DNA from: Prevotella sp. Rep29
GTDB taxonomy: Bacteria > Bacteroidota > Bacteroidia > Bacteroidales > Bacteroidaceae
Assembly (NCBI RefSeq): GCF_019551475.1
Contig: NZ_CP047159.1
Coordinates: 2,542,001 to 2,606,000 of the forward strand
Direction: 5' to 3'
DNA length: 64,000 nt
The notes under the pieces are model-generated. The model worked only from the letters and a program-made list of their open reading frames with translations. It had not been told where the DNA came from and made no database searches. The first letter of the stretch is position 1; each line of letters begins with the position of its first letter. The translations under genes were made by a program, and so were the position numbers. This document shows positions 28,700 through 36,873 of the stretch, piece after piece.

Positions 28700-29358
28700 T
28701 GTATCGGGGTTATCTGGTGGTTTTCCAAGTATTGGTTGCACTGTGAGAAGTGATGGTTTCCGAACCATCCGCCGCGGTTGGCACTGAGCGGTGAGGGGTG
28801 CACGCTTTCGAGCACGAGGTTCTCCGATTTGTCAATCATATAGCTTTTCCCCCGTGCATAGCCTCCCCAGAGCATATAGACGAGGTGTTTGCGCTGGGTT
28901 GCCAGCGCCTTGATGGCTGCATCGGTGAAAGTCTGCCAGCCTAACTGTGCGTGTGAATTAGGCTGACTTGCCCGTACGGTGAGCGTGGCATTGAGCAACA
29001 ACACGCCCTGTTGTGCCCACCGTGTGAGGTTTCCGCTGTTGGGAATGGGTGTTCCCAAGTCGTTTTGGATTTCCTTGAAGATGTTTTGAAGCGACGGCGG
29101 AAACGGCACTCCGTCTTGTACGGAGAAGCTGAGTCCGTGCGCCTGTCCGGGCTGGTGATAGGGGTCTTGTCCGATGATGACCACCTTCACCTGATGGAAC
29201 GGACACAGGTTGAAAGCGTTGAAGATGAGTTTTCCCGGTGGATAGCACACACCCGACGCATATTCCTTCCGCACGGCATCGGTCAGCAGGGCGAAATAGT
29301 TTTTGTCAAATTCTCCCTGCAGTTGTTGTTTCCACGAGGCTTCTATCTTTACATCCAT
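28693..29358 (-). CDS. ung: Uracil-DNA glycosylase
   Basis: Family 1 UDG that removes uracil from DNA. It has 221 residues, the full family length. The water-activating motif VIIGQDPYHQPGQAHGLSFSV, LLLNATLTVR and the DNA-intercalating leucine loop HPSPLSANRGGWFG are intact. It starts with MDVKIEASWKQQL, 31 bp behind gpmI, and overlaps the next gene; likely co-transcribed from the gpmI promoter. Confidence 0.97.
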   Translation of the reverse strand: MDVKIEASWKQQLQGEFDKNYFALLTDAVRKEYASGVCYPPGKLIFNAFNLCPFHQVKVVIIGQDPYHQPGQAHGLSFSVQDGVPFPPSLQNIFKEIQNDLGTPIPNSGNLTRWAQQGVLLLNATLTVRASQPNSHAQLGWQTFTDAAIKALATQRKHLVYMLWGGYARGKSYMIDKSENLVLESVHPSPLSANRGGWFGNHHFSQCNQYLENHQITPIQW

Positions 29359-29389
29359 ACGCTGGGTGATGTTGCTAAGGTGATTCTTT

Positions 29390-30913
29390 CTAATGGTCGC
29401 TGATGAGACACTCGCCCGTCATGTCGGCAGGCTGTTCCAGTCCCATGATGTGGAGGATGCTCGGTGCCACGTCTGCCAGTCGTCCGTCTTTCACTTTCGC
29501 CGAATTATTGTCGGTCACGTAGATGAACGGCACGGGGTTGAGCGAATGGGCGGTGTTGGGCGTACCGTCGTCGTTGACGGCATGGTCGGCATTTCCATGG
29601 TCGGCGATGATGATAGCTTCATAGTCGTTTTTCTTCGCTGCCTCTATGACGTCTTTCACGCATTGGTCTATCGCCCATACGGCTTTGGCTATGGCATGAT
29701 ACACGCCGGTATGTCCGACCATGTCGCCGTTGGCGAAGTTCACGACGATGAAGTCATATTTCCCCTGATTGATGGCTTCCACCAGGCGGTCTTTCACTTC
29801 GTATGCCGACATCTCTGGTTTCAGGTCGTATGTAGCCACTTTAGGACTTGGCACTAATATGCGGTCTTCGCCGTCGAACGGTTCCTCGCGTCCGCCGTTG
29901 AAGAAGAATGTGACGTGTGCATATTTCTCCGTTTCAGCCGTGTGCAGCTGTTTTTTGCCCTGCTTGGAGAGATATTCCCCTAACGTGTCCTCCACGTTTT
30001 CTTTCGGGAAGAGGATGTGTACGCCCGTGAACGAGGCGTCGTAAGGCGTCATGCAGTAGTATTGCAGTCCGGGAATCGTTTTCATTCCCTGCTCCGGCAT
30101 GTCCTGTTGCGTCAGTACGACAGTCAGTTCCTTTGCCCGGTCGTTGCGGAAGTTGATAAAGATAATCACGTCGCCCTCTCCGATACATCCATCGACGGCA
30201 CAGTTGTGGATGGGTTTGATGAACTCGTCGGTCACGTCTTCATCATAACTTTCCTGCATGGCAGCCAGAAGGTCAGTTGCCTGTTTGCCCTTGCCGCCGA
30301 CGAGCAGGTCGTATGCTTCCTTGATGCGCTCCCACCGCTTGTCGCGGTCCATCGCGTAGAATCTTCCGACGATGCTGGCAATGGCTGCGTCGTTGGCTTC
30401 GCATCGCTGCATCACTTGCTCGATAAATCCTTTTCCGCTCTTCGGGTCGGTGTCGCGACCGTCCATGAAGCAGTGCACAAACGTCTGGTTTTTCAGTCCA
30501 TACGCCTTGCCCACTTCTATCAGTTTGAACAGATGTTCGAGGCTGGAGTGCACGCCGCCGTCGCTGCAAAGCCCCATCAGATGGAGTTTTTTGCCCTTCT
30601 CTTTGGCGTAGGTGTAGGCAGCTTTCACCTGCGGATTCTCCACGATAGAGTTATCCTTACATGCCCGGTTGATTTTCACCAGGTCTTGATAGACGATGCG
30701 TCCTGCACCGATATTGAGATGCCCCACCTCAGAATTTCCCATTTGTCCGTCGGGCAGCCCCACATCTTCGCCGCTTGCCTGCAGCTGACTGTGTGCCGAC
30801 ACTGCCGTGAGATAATCCAAATAGGGTGTCGGGGTATTAAAAATCACGTCACCCTTATCCTTTTTTCCGATTCCCCAACCGTCGAGAATCATGAGTAATG
30901 CTTTTTTTGCCAT
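29390..30913 (-). CDS. gpmI: 2,3-bisphosphoglycerate-independent phosphoglycerate mutase
   Basis: Manganese-dependent glycolytic enzyme interconverting 3- and 2-phosphoglycerate. It has 507 residues, the standard length. The catalytic Ser is in [17 protein letters not shown] after MILDGWG. The substrate loop is [14 protein letters not shown]. The second metal site is [12 protein letters not shown] with [11 protein letters not shown]. It has a module-type promoter at 30976-31006 and leads the gpmI-ung-DUF3109 operon. Confidence 0.97.
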   Translation of the reverse strand: MAKKALLMILDGWGIGKKDKGDVIFNTPTPYLDYLTAVSAHSQLQASGEDVGLPDGQMGNSEVGHLNIGAGRIVYQDLVKINRACKDNSIVENPQVKAAYTYAKEKGKKLHLMGLCSDGGVHSSLEHLFKLIEVGKAYGLKNQTFVHCFMDGRDTDPKSGKGFIEQVMQRCEANDAAIASIVGRFYAMDRDKRWERIKEAYDLLVGGKGKQATDLLAAMQESYDEDVTDEFIKPIHNCAVDGCIGEGDVIIFINFRNDRAKELTVVLTQQDMPEQGMKTIPGLQYYCMTPYDASFTGVHILFPKENVEDTLGEYLSKQGKKQLHTAETEKYAHVTFFFNGGREEPFDGEDRILVPSPKVATYDLKPEMSAYEVKDRLVEAINQGKYDFIVVNFANGDMVGHTGVYHAIAKAVWAIDQCVKDVIEAAKKNDYEAIIIADHGNADHAVNDDGTPNTAHSLNPVPFIYVTDNNSAKVKDGRLADVAPSILHIMGLEQPADMTGECLISDH

Positions 30914-30975
30914 CGTCTTTTTCTTTTTGTTTTTTGTTCTTTTTACCTTTTCTCAGCCCTCGCTGAATTTCCCTG

Positions 30976-31006
30976 CAAAGTTACGATTAAGCGAGGACAA
31001 TACAAA
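30976..31006 (-). promoter_or_regulatory. Promoter of gpmI, 'CTCGCTTAATCGTAACTTTG' module
   Basis: On the minus strand TTTG (31006-31003), 19-bp spacer, TAACTTTG (30983-30976). The spacer word TCCTCGCTTAATCG recurs at the pnp and sufD promoters, marking a dispersed promoter module. Confidence 0.85.
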
Positions 31007-31073
31007 ATTTATTCGTTCATTTCTTATTTTTCGTCACTGTTCCGCAGTCCTTTCGTTGAGCGGCTGTAGAGCG

Positions 31074-31245
31074 TTGGTTGTCGCTACGTTAAAGTTTCGT
31101 AAACCAAACTCGTACGAAGTTGATGACCAAACTCGTACGAGATTGGTATGGAAAGTCGTACGAAGTTGGTATGGAAACTCGTACGAGATTGGTTGATGAA
31201 ATCGTATGGGATTGGTCAACGAACGTGCAACGTAGCGATAACCAA
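31074..31245. repeat. TCGTACGA palindrome array, 23-bp phase, between inverted arms
   Basis: TCGTACGA starts at 31110, 31133, 31156 and 31179, with a decayed fifth (TCGTATGG) at 31202; every spacing is exactly 23 bp. The units alternate between ACTCGTACGAGATTGGTATG and GTCGTACGAAGTTGGTATG types. The array lies between 17-bp inverted arms, TTGGTTGTCGCTACGTT (31074-31090) and its complement with one mismatch (31229-31245). No coding signal is present. Confidence 0.88.
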
Positions 31246-31287
31246 TGTTTAATATAGCGACAACGAATGTTTAACGCTCGGATAACG

Positions 31288-31324
31288 AAACGTGCCACTC
31301 CCGGGTGGCGGGAGTGGCACGTTT
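31288..31324 (-). terminator. Perfect 15-bp hairpin terminator
   Basis: AAACGTGCCACTCCC / GGGAGTGGCACGTTT with a 7-nt loop, 41 bp behind the stop of the STAS-kinase gene. Confidence 0.88.
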
Positions 31325-31365
31325 GGGTGGTGAAAGGATGCTGGAAAACGGCTTCCTAAGGCGGT

Positions 31366-32562
31366 TTACAGTGTCCAGTCGGCAAACGTCTTGCTCGTTT
31401 CGACGATGAAATCCCACTGTTTTATGATGCGCTCTTCGAACGTTGCCTTGCATTCTTCGATGACTTCCTCGGGGAAGGAGTCGGAGAGCGAGAGCCAGCT
31501 GAAGTTGCGGATGTAGGACACTGCCCGTATCTGGTCGCACCGGTGCGCGATGGTTTCTTCGCTTTCGCCCTCGAAATAGTAGCGAATCATCTTGTCCCAC
31601 ACTTGTATTCCGAGCTCCATGGGGATGCCGATGATTTTCTCGTAGTCGCCCACCAGCCCGACCATAGCCGAGTAGGCGTGTCCGAGGTCGATGAGCGGAT
31701 GACCGTAACCCACCTCGCCCATGTCGATGAGCATCAGTTCGTCGCCCTGCATCATCGCGTTTTTCGCCTGCAAATCGCAGTGTAGCAGTCTGTTGCCTTG
31801 CGGAATGGCGCGGTGTATCTGCAAAAGCATCTCCACCCGTTCGTCACCGAAATAGCGGCGGACATGGTTGATGCTCCGCTCGTCGTTCTCGTGAGCGTTA
31901 GGGATATTGCTGGAGGGCGGCACCTCGATGTCGTGCAACTGGCGGAACAAGCCGGCGTATTGTCGTGCATACTCATCCACGTTTTCAGGATGGTTCTTGA
32001 TGCACTGGCTCAGCGTCTGGGCTTTCAGCAGTTCATAGACTAGTCCGTACTGCTTGCCAACCTGCACCATGTCGAACGAAATGGCGGTCGGCATTCCCAG
32101 GACGAACGCTTCCTTCGCCATCGAAATCTCGTTGGTGATGTCGTTCATGCTTGTCCCTTCGCGGAACACTTTGATAATCGTGTCGTCCGAAACGCGATAG
32201 ACCACGCCGACGCCTCCGCGCCCTATTTCCTCGCACCCTTCGACACACATTTGCCGAAGTCCGCGCTCGACGGTCATCATCTTCGTGAATCCCGTCATCT
32301 CGAACACGTTGTACACGTCGGGGCATACGTTGACCAACTTAAAGGAGGGATATTTCTTCTTCAGCATGAGCATCAGTCGCAAGCCCGAACTCGAGATGTA
32401 TTCCATCCCGCAGCCGTCCCACGTCAGTTCTTTCACGCCGGGTGCGTCGTTGAGCTTTGTCGCCAGCTCTTGCTGTATCTCTGTTGTGAGCGATGAATCC
32501 AGTCGCCCGTCAAACGAAATGGTCATGCAACCATTTTCTTCTTTAATCTGTATTATGTCCAT
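31366..32562 (-). CDS. STAS domain fused to aminoglycoside-phosphotransferase-like kinase
   Basis: A 398-residue fusion. Residues 1-100 form a STAS (anti-sigma antagonist-like) domain with LTWDGCGMEYISSSGLRLML, whose SSS segment contains the usual phospho-acceptor position. From ~108 there is a kinase-like fold: glycine loop EIGRGGVGVVYRV, Lys in TIIKVF, catalytic loop LLHCDLQAKNAM and metal-binding LIDMGEVGYG. It resembles the TIGR02172 family (first noted in Fibrobacter). Last gene of the GH20 / beta-helix operon (12-bp gap). It may phosphorylate its own STAS domain or a partner; this is inference. Confidence 0.85.
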   Translation of the reverse strand: MDIIQIKEENGCMTISFDGRLDSSLTTEIQQELATKLNDAPGVKELTWDGCGMEYISSSGLRLMLMLKKKYPSFKLVNVCPDVYNVFEMTGFTKMMTVERGLRQMCVEGCEEIGRGGVGVVYRVSDDTIIKVFREGTSMNDITNEISMAKEAFVLGMPTAISFDMVQVGKQYGLVYELLKAQTLSQCIKNHPENVDEYARQYAGLFRQLHDIEVPPSSNIPNAHENDERSINHVRRYFGDERVEMLLQIHRAIPQGNRLLHCDLQAKNAMMQGDELMLIDMGEVGYGHPLIDLGHAYSAMVGLVGDYEKIIGIPMELGIQVWDKMIRYYFEGESEETIAHRCDQIRAVSYIRNFSWLSLSDSFPEEVIEECKATFEERIIKQWDFIVETSKTFADWTL

Positions 32563-32574
32563 GTTTTCTGTGTT

Positions 32575-33549
32575 TTAGTGTGGTCCTATTCCCCGTTCGG
32601 GCAGTTCTTCGACGAATTCGTCATGCCATATATTGTCTCTGCCGTCTGCATCCACGAAGTTGGTCGTGCCTACCGCCTCGAAAGGGTGGTGGATTTCGCA
32701 TCCGCTCAACACGATGGTGTTGTTCAACTGGAAGAGCGGCGCCGTCTGATGGTTGCCGTAGATGCGGCAGTTGGTGAAGTTGACGTTCTCGCTCCATCTG
32801 CTTGTGATGAGTTCAAATCTCTCGTTTCTGAAGAAGTCGCACGTCATGAAGTTGATGTTATTGCAGTCGAGCACCTCCATGATGCCGTAGGAACAATCGC
32901 GGATGATGCTCTGCGTCATTGTCAGTTGGTGTGTCTTCGACGCCACGATGCCGTATGTGCCGCATCCGTAGAGGTCGCAACTGGAGATGAGTATGTTCTC
33001 GCAATTGGACGTGCCGATGACGCCACCTTCGCAATAGCCATCTTCCGTATGGCCGAGCACGAGATTGTCTATCGTCACATTCCGGCACCCCATCAGGTAG
33101 AACACGAAGGCATATCGCGGTTGGACGACAATCTTCGCCCCATGCTTACCGCGTATGGAGAGATTGCTGATGTTGACGAGCGTCAACTGCCGTCCGTCAA
33201 ACATTTTTTCACTCATGATCCATTGCTCGTTACTTGCTGCCAGTCTGCCCTCAACGAGGAAATGCTCTCCGTCGTAGGCGTTGATGAAACGGCGGTTGGC
33301 GGTGCGGAAATTATCCTCGTTTTCCAACACGCGCGACAGGTTCAGCGTCACGTTCTCACTGATGATAATCTCGCGGTCCGAGCCCAATGCAATCAAGAAA
33401 TCCAACTCGTTGTCCACCTCGAACACCTGACTGGATGGTGATGCCCCGTCAGCAGGCATGCGGTCTTCCGCCGCCTCTTGCACCAAAGGGGAAGCAGACA
33501 AGGCAGCAAAGCTCATGCCCACCACTAACATTGATATCATTCTTTTCAT
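32575..33549 (-). CDS. Exported right-handed beta-helix protein
   Basis: A 324-residue protein. A short signal peptide (MISMLVVGMSFAALSA) is followed by parallel beta-helix rungs with regular N/C-x-x-I ladders (NVTIDNLVLGHTED, NCENILISSCDLYGCGTYGIVAS, TQSIIRDCSYGIMEV). The fold is that of pectate-lyase/pectinesterase-like surface proteins, but I see no lyase catalytic motif. Middle gene of a three-gene operon (27 bp behind GH20, 12 bp before the STAS-kinase). Confidence 0.8.
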   Translation of the reverse strand: MKRMISMLVVGMSFAALSASPLVQEAAEDRMPADGASPSSQVFEVDNELDFLIALGSDREIIISENVTLNLSRVLENEDNFRTANRRFINAYDGEHFLVEGRLAASNEQWIMSEKMFDGRQLTLVNISNLSIRGKHGAKIVVQPRYAFVFYLMGCRNVTIDNLVLGHTEDGYCEGGVIGTSNCENILISSCDLYGCGTYGIVASKTHQLTMTQSIIRDCSYGIMEVLDCNNINFMTCDFFRNERFELITSRWSENVNFTNCRIYGNHQTAPLFQLNNTIVLSGCEIHHPFEAVGTTNFVDADGRDNIWHDEFVEELPERGIGPH

Positions 33550-33576
33550 TGTCCTTTGTTTTTTATTGTGTTTGAT

Positions 33577-35625
33577 TCAATTTATCACGATTTCATCGGT
33601 AAAAATCCATCCTCCGAACTTTCCTTCCGAAGCCTGCAGACGCACATACCGGGCACGCGCCTTGCCCTCCCATCGGAAGTGGCGGATGAAGTAATCCTTG
33701 TCCCGGCTCACCTCCCTCACTTCAAGGTCGCCTACCTTCCAGGTCGTGCCGTCGTCCGAGAAAGAAACGCGAACTTCAGCCGGTTCGAAAATCTCCGGTC
33801 CGGTGAACTGCATGAAGTCGGCTGCCACGCTGCGGATAGTCTGCTTCCTGCCCATGTCGATGACGACGTCGAGCCGTTCCGAACTGATGAATCCTTGCCA
33901 CCGACCGTCGCCGTAGGACCAGCCGCCGCGCTTCCCGTCGGTCAGCGAACCGTCGCCTCCCGCCCTGTATGCGTCCGAATAGGGAGCCAGATATTGCACC
34001 TTCTTGCCCCTGCCTTTGTGGCGTATCTCTGTCCGCGATTCGACACGTGCACCCGTCTCGTTCTTCAGGTCGAAGGGATGATAGCCGTTTTGTTGCAGCC
34101 AACCGACAGCCTTCAATGCCCGACGGCGGAAGTCAGCATAGTCGTCTGACTGCGGACTCCATCCTCTTTCGGCTATGGCAAGCATCCGCGGATAGAGCAT
34201 ATACTCCACATGCTCAGGTGTTTCAATCATCTCAGTCCACAGGTTCCCTTGTATTCCGATGATATATTTTTCCTGTTCCGTCCCTTTCATTTCCGGAGGA
34301 ATGGGGTCGTAGCCGAATACTTTTTCCAACGGAAGGAAACCGCCGAAGGCTTTCGGCTGACTTTCAGGCGCATCCTGATAACCGTCCAGGTAGCAGTATC
34401 CGCCAGGCGACATGACGACGCGGTGCCCCATCCGGGCAGCTGCCAGACCACCTTCCGTCCCCCGCCACGACATCACCGTTGCGTTCGGAGCCAATTCGCC
34501 CTCGAGAATCTCGTCCCAACCCAGCAGTTCCCTGCCGTGACGGTTCAGGAATTTCTCGATGCGGGCAGTCAGATAAGCCTGCAACTGGGCAGCCGTCTCC
34601 AATCCTTCAGCCTTCATTCTTGCCTGGCACCTGGGACATTTCATCCATGCCTGCCGCCCCGACTCGTCGCCTCCGATATGGATATACTTCGAGGGGAAGA
34701 TGCGCATCACTTCCAAAAGCACGTTTTCCAAGAACTCAAACGTCTGCTCGTTGCCTACGCACAAATCGCCGCAATCCTGCCCTGCATTCACACACTTCAA
34801 CTCGGGATAGGCGAACAGCACCTCTTCAGAGTGACCGGGCATCTCTATTTCGGGGATAACCGTGACGTGGCGATCCATGGCGTAGCGCACCAAGTCGCGC
34901 AGTTCGTCCTGCGTGTAATAGCCTCCGTATGCGCCCGTCGCATCTTTCCCGCAATAGCGCCGGTCCTTTTCAATCCACCATCGCGTCCAGTCCGACTGCG
35001 TGCGCCAAGCCGTTTTTTCCGTGAGCAGCGGATATTTCTCCGTCTCCATGCGCCATCCGGCAGCGTCGGTCAGGTGCAGATGCAACCTATTCAACTTGAA
35101 ACGCGCCATGGCATCGATTTGTTTTTTGATGAAATCCACGTCCCAGAAATGGCGCGAACAGTCGAGCATCATGCCACGATAAGCAAATCTTGGCGCATCT
35201 TCTATATCCACGAACGGCACTTTCCCGTCGTCCGATAACTGGCTAAGCGTCTGGAAAGCATAGAAAAAGCCCGACGCACTGCCAGCCTGAATACGGATGC
35301 CACTGCCATCGACATGCAAGGTGTAGCACCCTTCTTCACGCAACTCCGAGCGTGACTCTATCAGTATGAAGTTCTCGGTTGAACGCTCGCGCATCACGGT
35401 CAAATCCTTCCCCACACAACGGCGCAGGGAAGCCACCGTTCTCCGTGCCGCCTTGTCCTGCATGTTGGTGTGAATGACCGTCTCGTCGCTGATTGTAAAA
35501 GTGCCTTTACCGACCGTCATTGATGACGGCAACGGCAAAACCGATTGCGACATGGCACTTACGCTGCCGAACAATACGAACAGCAGGCACATGCAACAGC
35601 GCTCTATACTCACTTCAAATCTCAT
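33577..35625 (-). CDS. Beta-N-acetylhexosaminidase, GH20
   Basis: A 682-residue exported exo-hexosaminidase that removes terminal GlcNAc/GalNAc. A signal peptide precedes the GH20b domain (~25-150). The GH20 barrel has FAYRGMMLDCSRHFW, HLTDAAGWRMETEKYP, IEMPGHSEEVLFAYPE and the catalytic DE pair in YIHIGGDESGRQAW (about residue 320). The C-terminal ~120 residues look like a discoidin/F5/8C carbohydrate-binding module (DVVIDMGRKQTIRSV...ARYVRLQASEGKFGG). The -7 element TATATTTG ends only 6 bp before the ATG, so the mRNA may be almost leaderless. First gene of the minus-strand operon. Confidence 0.93.
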   Translation of the reverse strand: MRFEVSIERCCMCLLFVLFGSVSAMSQSVLPLPSSMTVGKGTFTISDETVIHTNMQDKAARRTVASLRRCVGKDLTVMRERSTENFILIESRSELREEGCYTLHVDGSGIRIQAGSASGFFYAFQTLSQLSDDGKVPFVDIEDAPRFAYRGMMLDCSRHFWDVDFIKKQIDAMARFKLNRLHLHLTDAAGWRMETEKYPLLTEKTAWRTQSDWTRWWIEKDRRYCGKDATGAYGGYYTQDELRDLVRYAMDRHVTVIPEIEMPGHSEEVLFAYPELKCVNAGQDCGDLCVGNEQTFEFLENVLLEVMRIFPSKYIHIGGDESGRQAWMKCPRCQARMKAEGLETAAQLQAYLTARIEKFLNRHGRELLGWDEILEGELAPNATVMSWRGTEGGLAAARMGHRVVMSPGGYCYLDGYQDAPESQPKAFGGFLPLEKVFGYDPIPPEMKGTEQEKYIIGIQGNLWTEMIETPEHVEYMLYPRMLAIAERGWSPQSDDYADFRRRALKAVGWLQQNGYHPFDLKNETGARVESRTEIRHKGRGKKVQYLAPYSDAYRAGGDGSLTDGKRGGWSYGDGRWQGFISSERLDVVIDMGRKQTIRSVAADFMQFTGPEIFEPAEVRVSFSDDGTTWKVGDLEVREVSRDKDYFIRHFRWEGKARARYVRLQASEGKFGGWIFTDEIVIN

Positions 35626-35631
35626 CTTCTG

Positions 35632-35639
35632 CAAATATA
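35632..35639 (-). promoter_or_regulatory. -7 element TATATTTG of the GH20 operon
   Basis: On the minus strand TATATTTG lies 6 bp before the ATG at 35625. A start point 5-7 nt downstream would give an essentially leaderless transcript, unless translation starts at the internal Met-12 (35592). Confidence 0.65.
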
Positions 35640-35703
35640 GCAAAACTTCTGCAATAACCATAAAAAAACAACGTAAAAACATCACCTTATCAATTATTTT
35701 CAC

Positions 35704-35711
35704 TATCTTTG
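35704..35711 (+). promoter_or_regulatory. -7 element TATCTTTG of the capA-GH29 operon
   Basis: TATCTTTG lies 20 bp before the ATG at 35732. Together with the element at 35632 it forms a divergent control region of about 100 bp. Confidence 0.7.
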
Positions 35712-35731
35712 TACATCGTAAATGAACTATC

Positions 35732-36868
35732 ATGAAAACTGTAATGCAAAAAATCAGAACACTCGCCATCTCACTTATCATCTGCTCGTGCGCACAGAAC
35801 AACGGCAGCCGAGTGCAGGCGCAAAACACAACACCTGAGGACACCACGACCCGGCAAGTCACACTCCTTTTTGCCGGCGACCTCATGCAGCACGACGGAC
35901 AGATAAAGGCTGCCCGCACTGCCGACGGATATGATTACACCGACGTCTTTGCACGGGTAAAGCCCGAAATCAGCCGCTACGACATTGCGGTGGCAAACTT
36001 CGAGGTGACACTGGCAGGACCACCATACAAAGGCTATCCGTGTTTCTCGGCTCCTGACGAATATCTCCGGGCGATTATCGATGCCGGATTCGACGTGATG
36101 CTCACCTCAAACAACCATAGTTGCGACACACGCGCGAAAGGACTGGAACGCACCATCGTCATGATGGACTCACTGAAAATGCCCCATCTGGGGACTTACC
36201 GCCATCAGAAAGAGCGCGAGCAGAACTATCCGTTCATCATCGAGCGCAACGGCATACGCATCGCCATGCTCAATTTCACCTACGGAACGAACGGCATTCC
36301 CGTGCCGTCACCATACATCGTCAATCTGGAAGACACGGCGCAAATAGCAAAAGACATCATTGCAGCAAAGAAAAAGGATGCCGACGTCATCATCGCATTC
36401 CCACACTGGGGCATCGAATATGCGTCACTGCCCAGCAATGCGCAGCGGAAACTCACGCAATGGATGCTCAACAAGGGCGTGGGCCATGTCATCGGCGGGC
36501 ATCCGCACGTCGTACAGCCGTTCGAAGTGAGCGAAGACAACAAGGGCAACAAGCACCTCACCGTCTATTCGCTCGGCAACTACGTCTCCAACATGACCAA
36601 ACCGCATACCGACGGCGGCGCCATGGTCACCATGACACTGACCAAGAAAAACGGGAAGACAGCGATGACCGACTGCGACTACTCGCTCTTCTGGGTGTCA
36701 CGCCCACTGACTTCGGGGCGAAAGAACTTCCGCATCTACCCGGCGGGATGGACCACCGACGAGATGAACGCAGCAGAGCGCAGCCTCCGCGAGCGATACC
36801 TCAGCCTCACACGCACGCTGTTTGAGAAACACAATAAAGGCATTAAAGAAAAATTAGTCACTGAATAA
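35732..36868 (+). CDS. CapA/PGA-synthesis-type metallophosphatase-like lipoprotein
   Basis: A 378-residue CapA-family protein (metallophosphoesterase-like fold; named for poly-gamma-glutamate capsule synthesis). The N-terminus has a lipobox-like SLIICSC. The family motifs are LLFAGDLMQHDGQ, IAVANFEVTLAG, GFDVMLTSNNHSCD, IIAFPHWGIEYA, VIGGHPHVVQPFE and VYSLGNYVSNM. No capB/capC neighbours exist here, so a capsule role is not supported. It is paired with a GH29 gene (5-bp gap), suggesting a surface or glycan-related function. Confidence 0.88.
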   Translation: MKTVMQKIRTLAISLIICSCAQNNGSRVQAQNTTPEDTTTRQVTLLFAGDLMQHDGQIKAARTADGYDYTDVFARVKPEISRYDIAVANFEVTLAGPPYKGYPCFSAPDEYLRAIIDAGFDVMLTSNNHSCDTRAKGLERTIVMMDSLKMPHLGTYRHQKEREQNYPFIIERNGIRIAMLNFTYGTNGIPVPSPYIVNLEDTAQIAKDIIAAKKKDADVIIAFPHWGIEYASLPSNAQRKLTQWMLNKGVGHVIGGHPHVVQPFEVSEDNKGNKHLTVYSLGNYVSNMTKPHTDGGAMVTMTLTKKNGKTAMTDCDYSLFWVSRPLTSGRKNFRIYPAGWTTDEMNAAERSLRERYLSLTRTLFEKHNKGIKEKLVTE

Positions 36869-36873
36869 TTCCT

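Noticed and set aside
34210..35238. Long plus-strand open frame (342 codons) opposite the GH20 gene
   Set aside because: It is antisense to a well-supported GH20 domain and has no family motif. Many such shadow frames exist in GC-richer genes here, for example opposite gyrB (315-1055) and the C10 protease (25005-25781).
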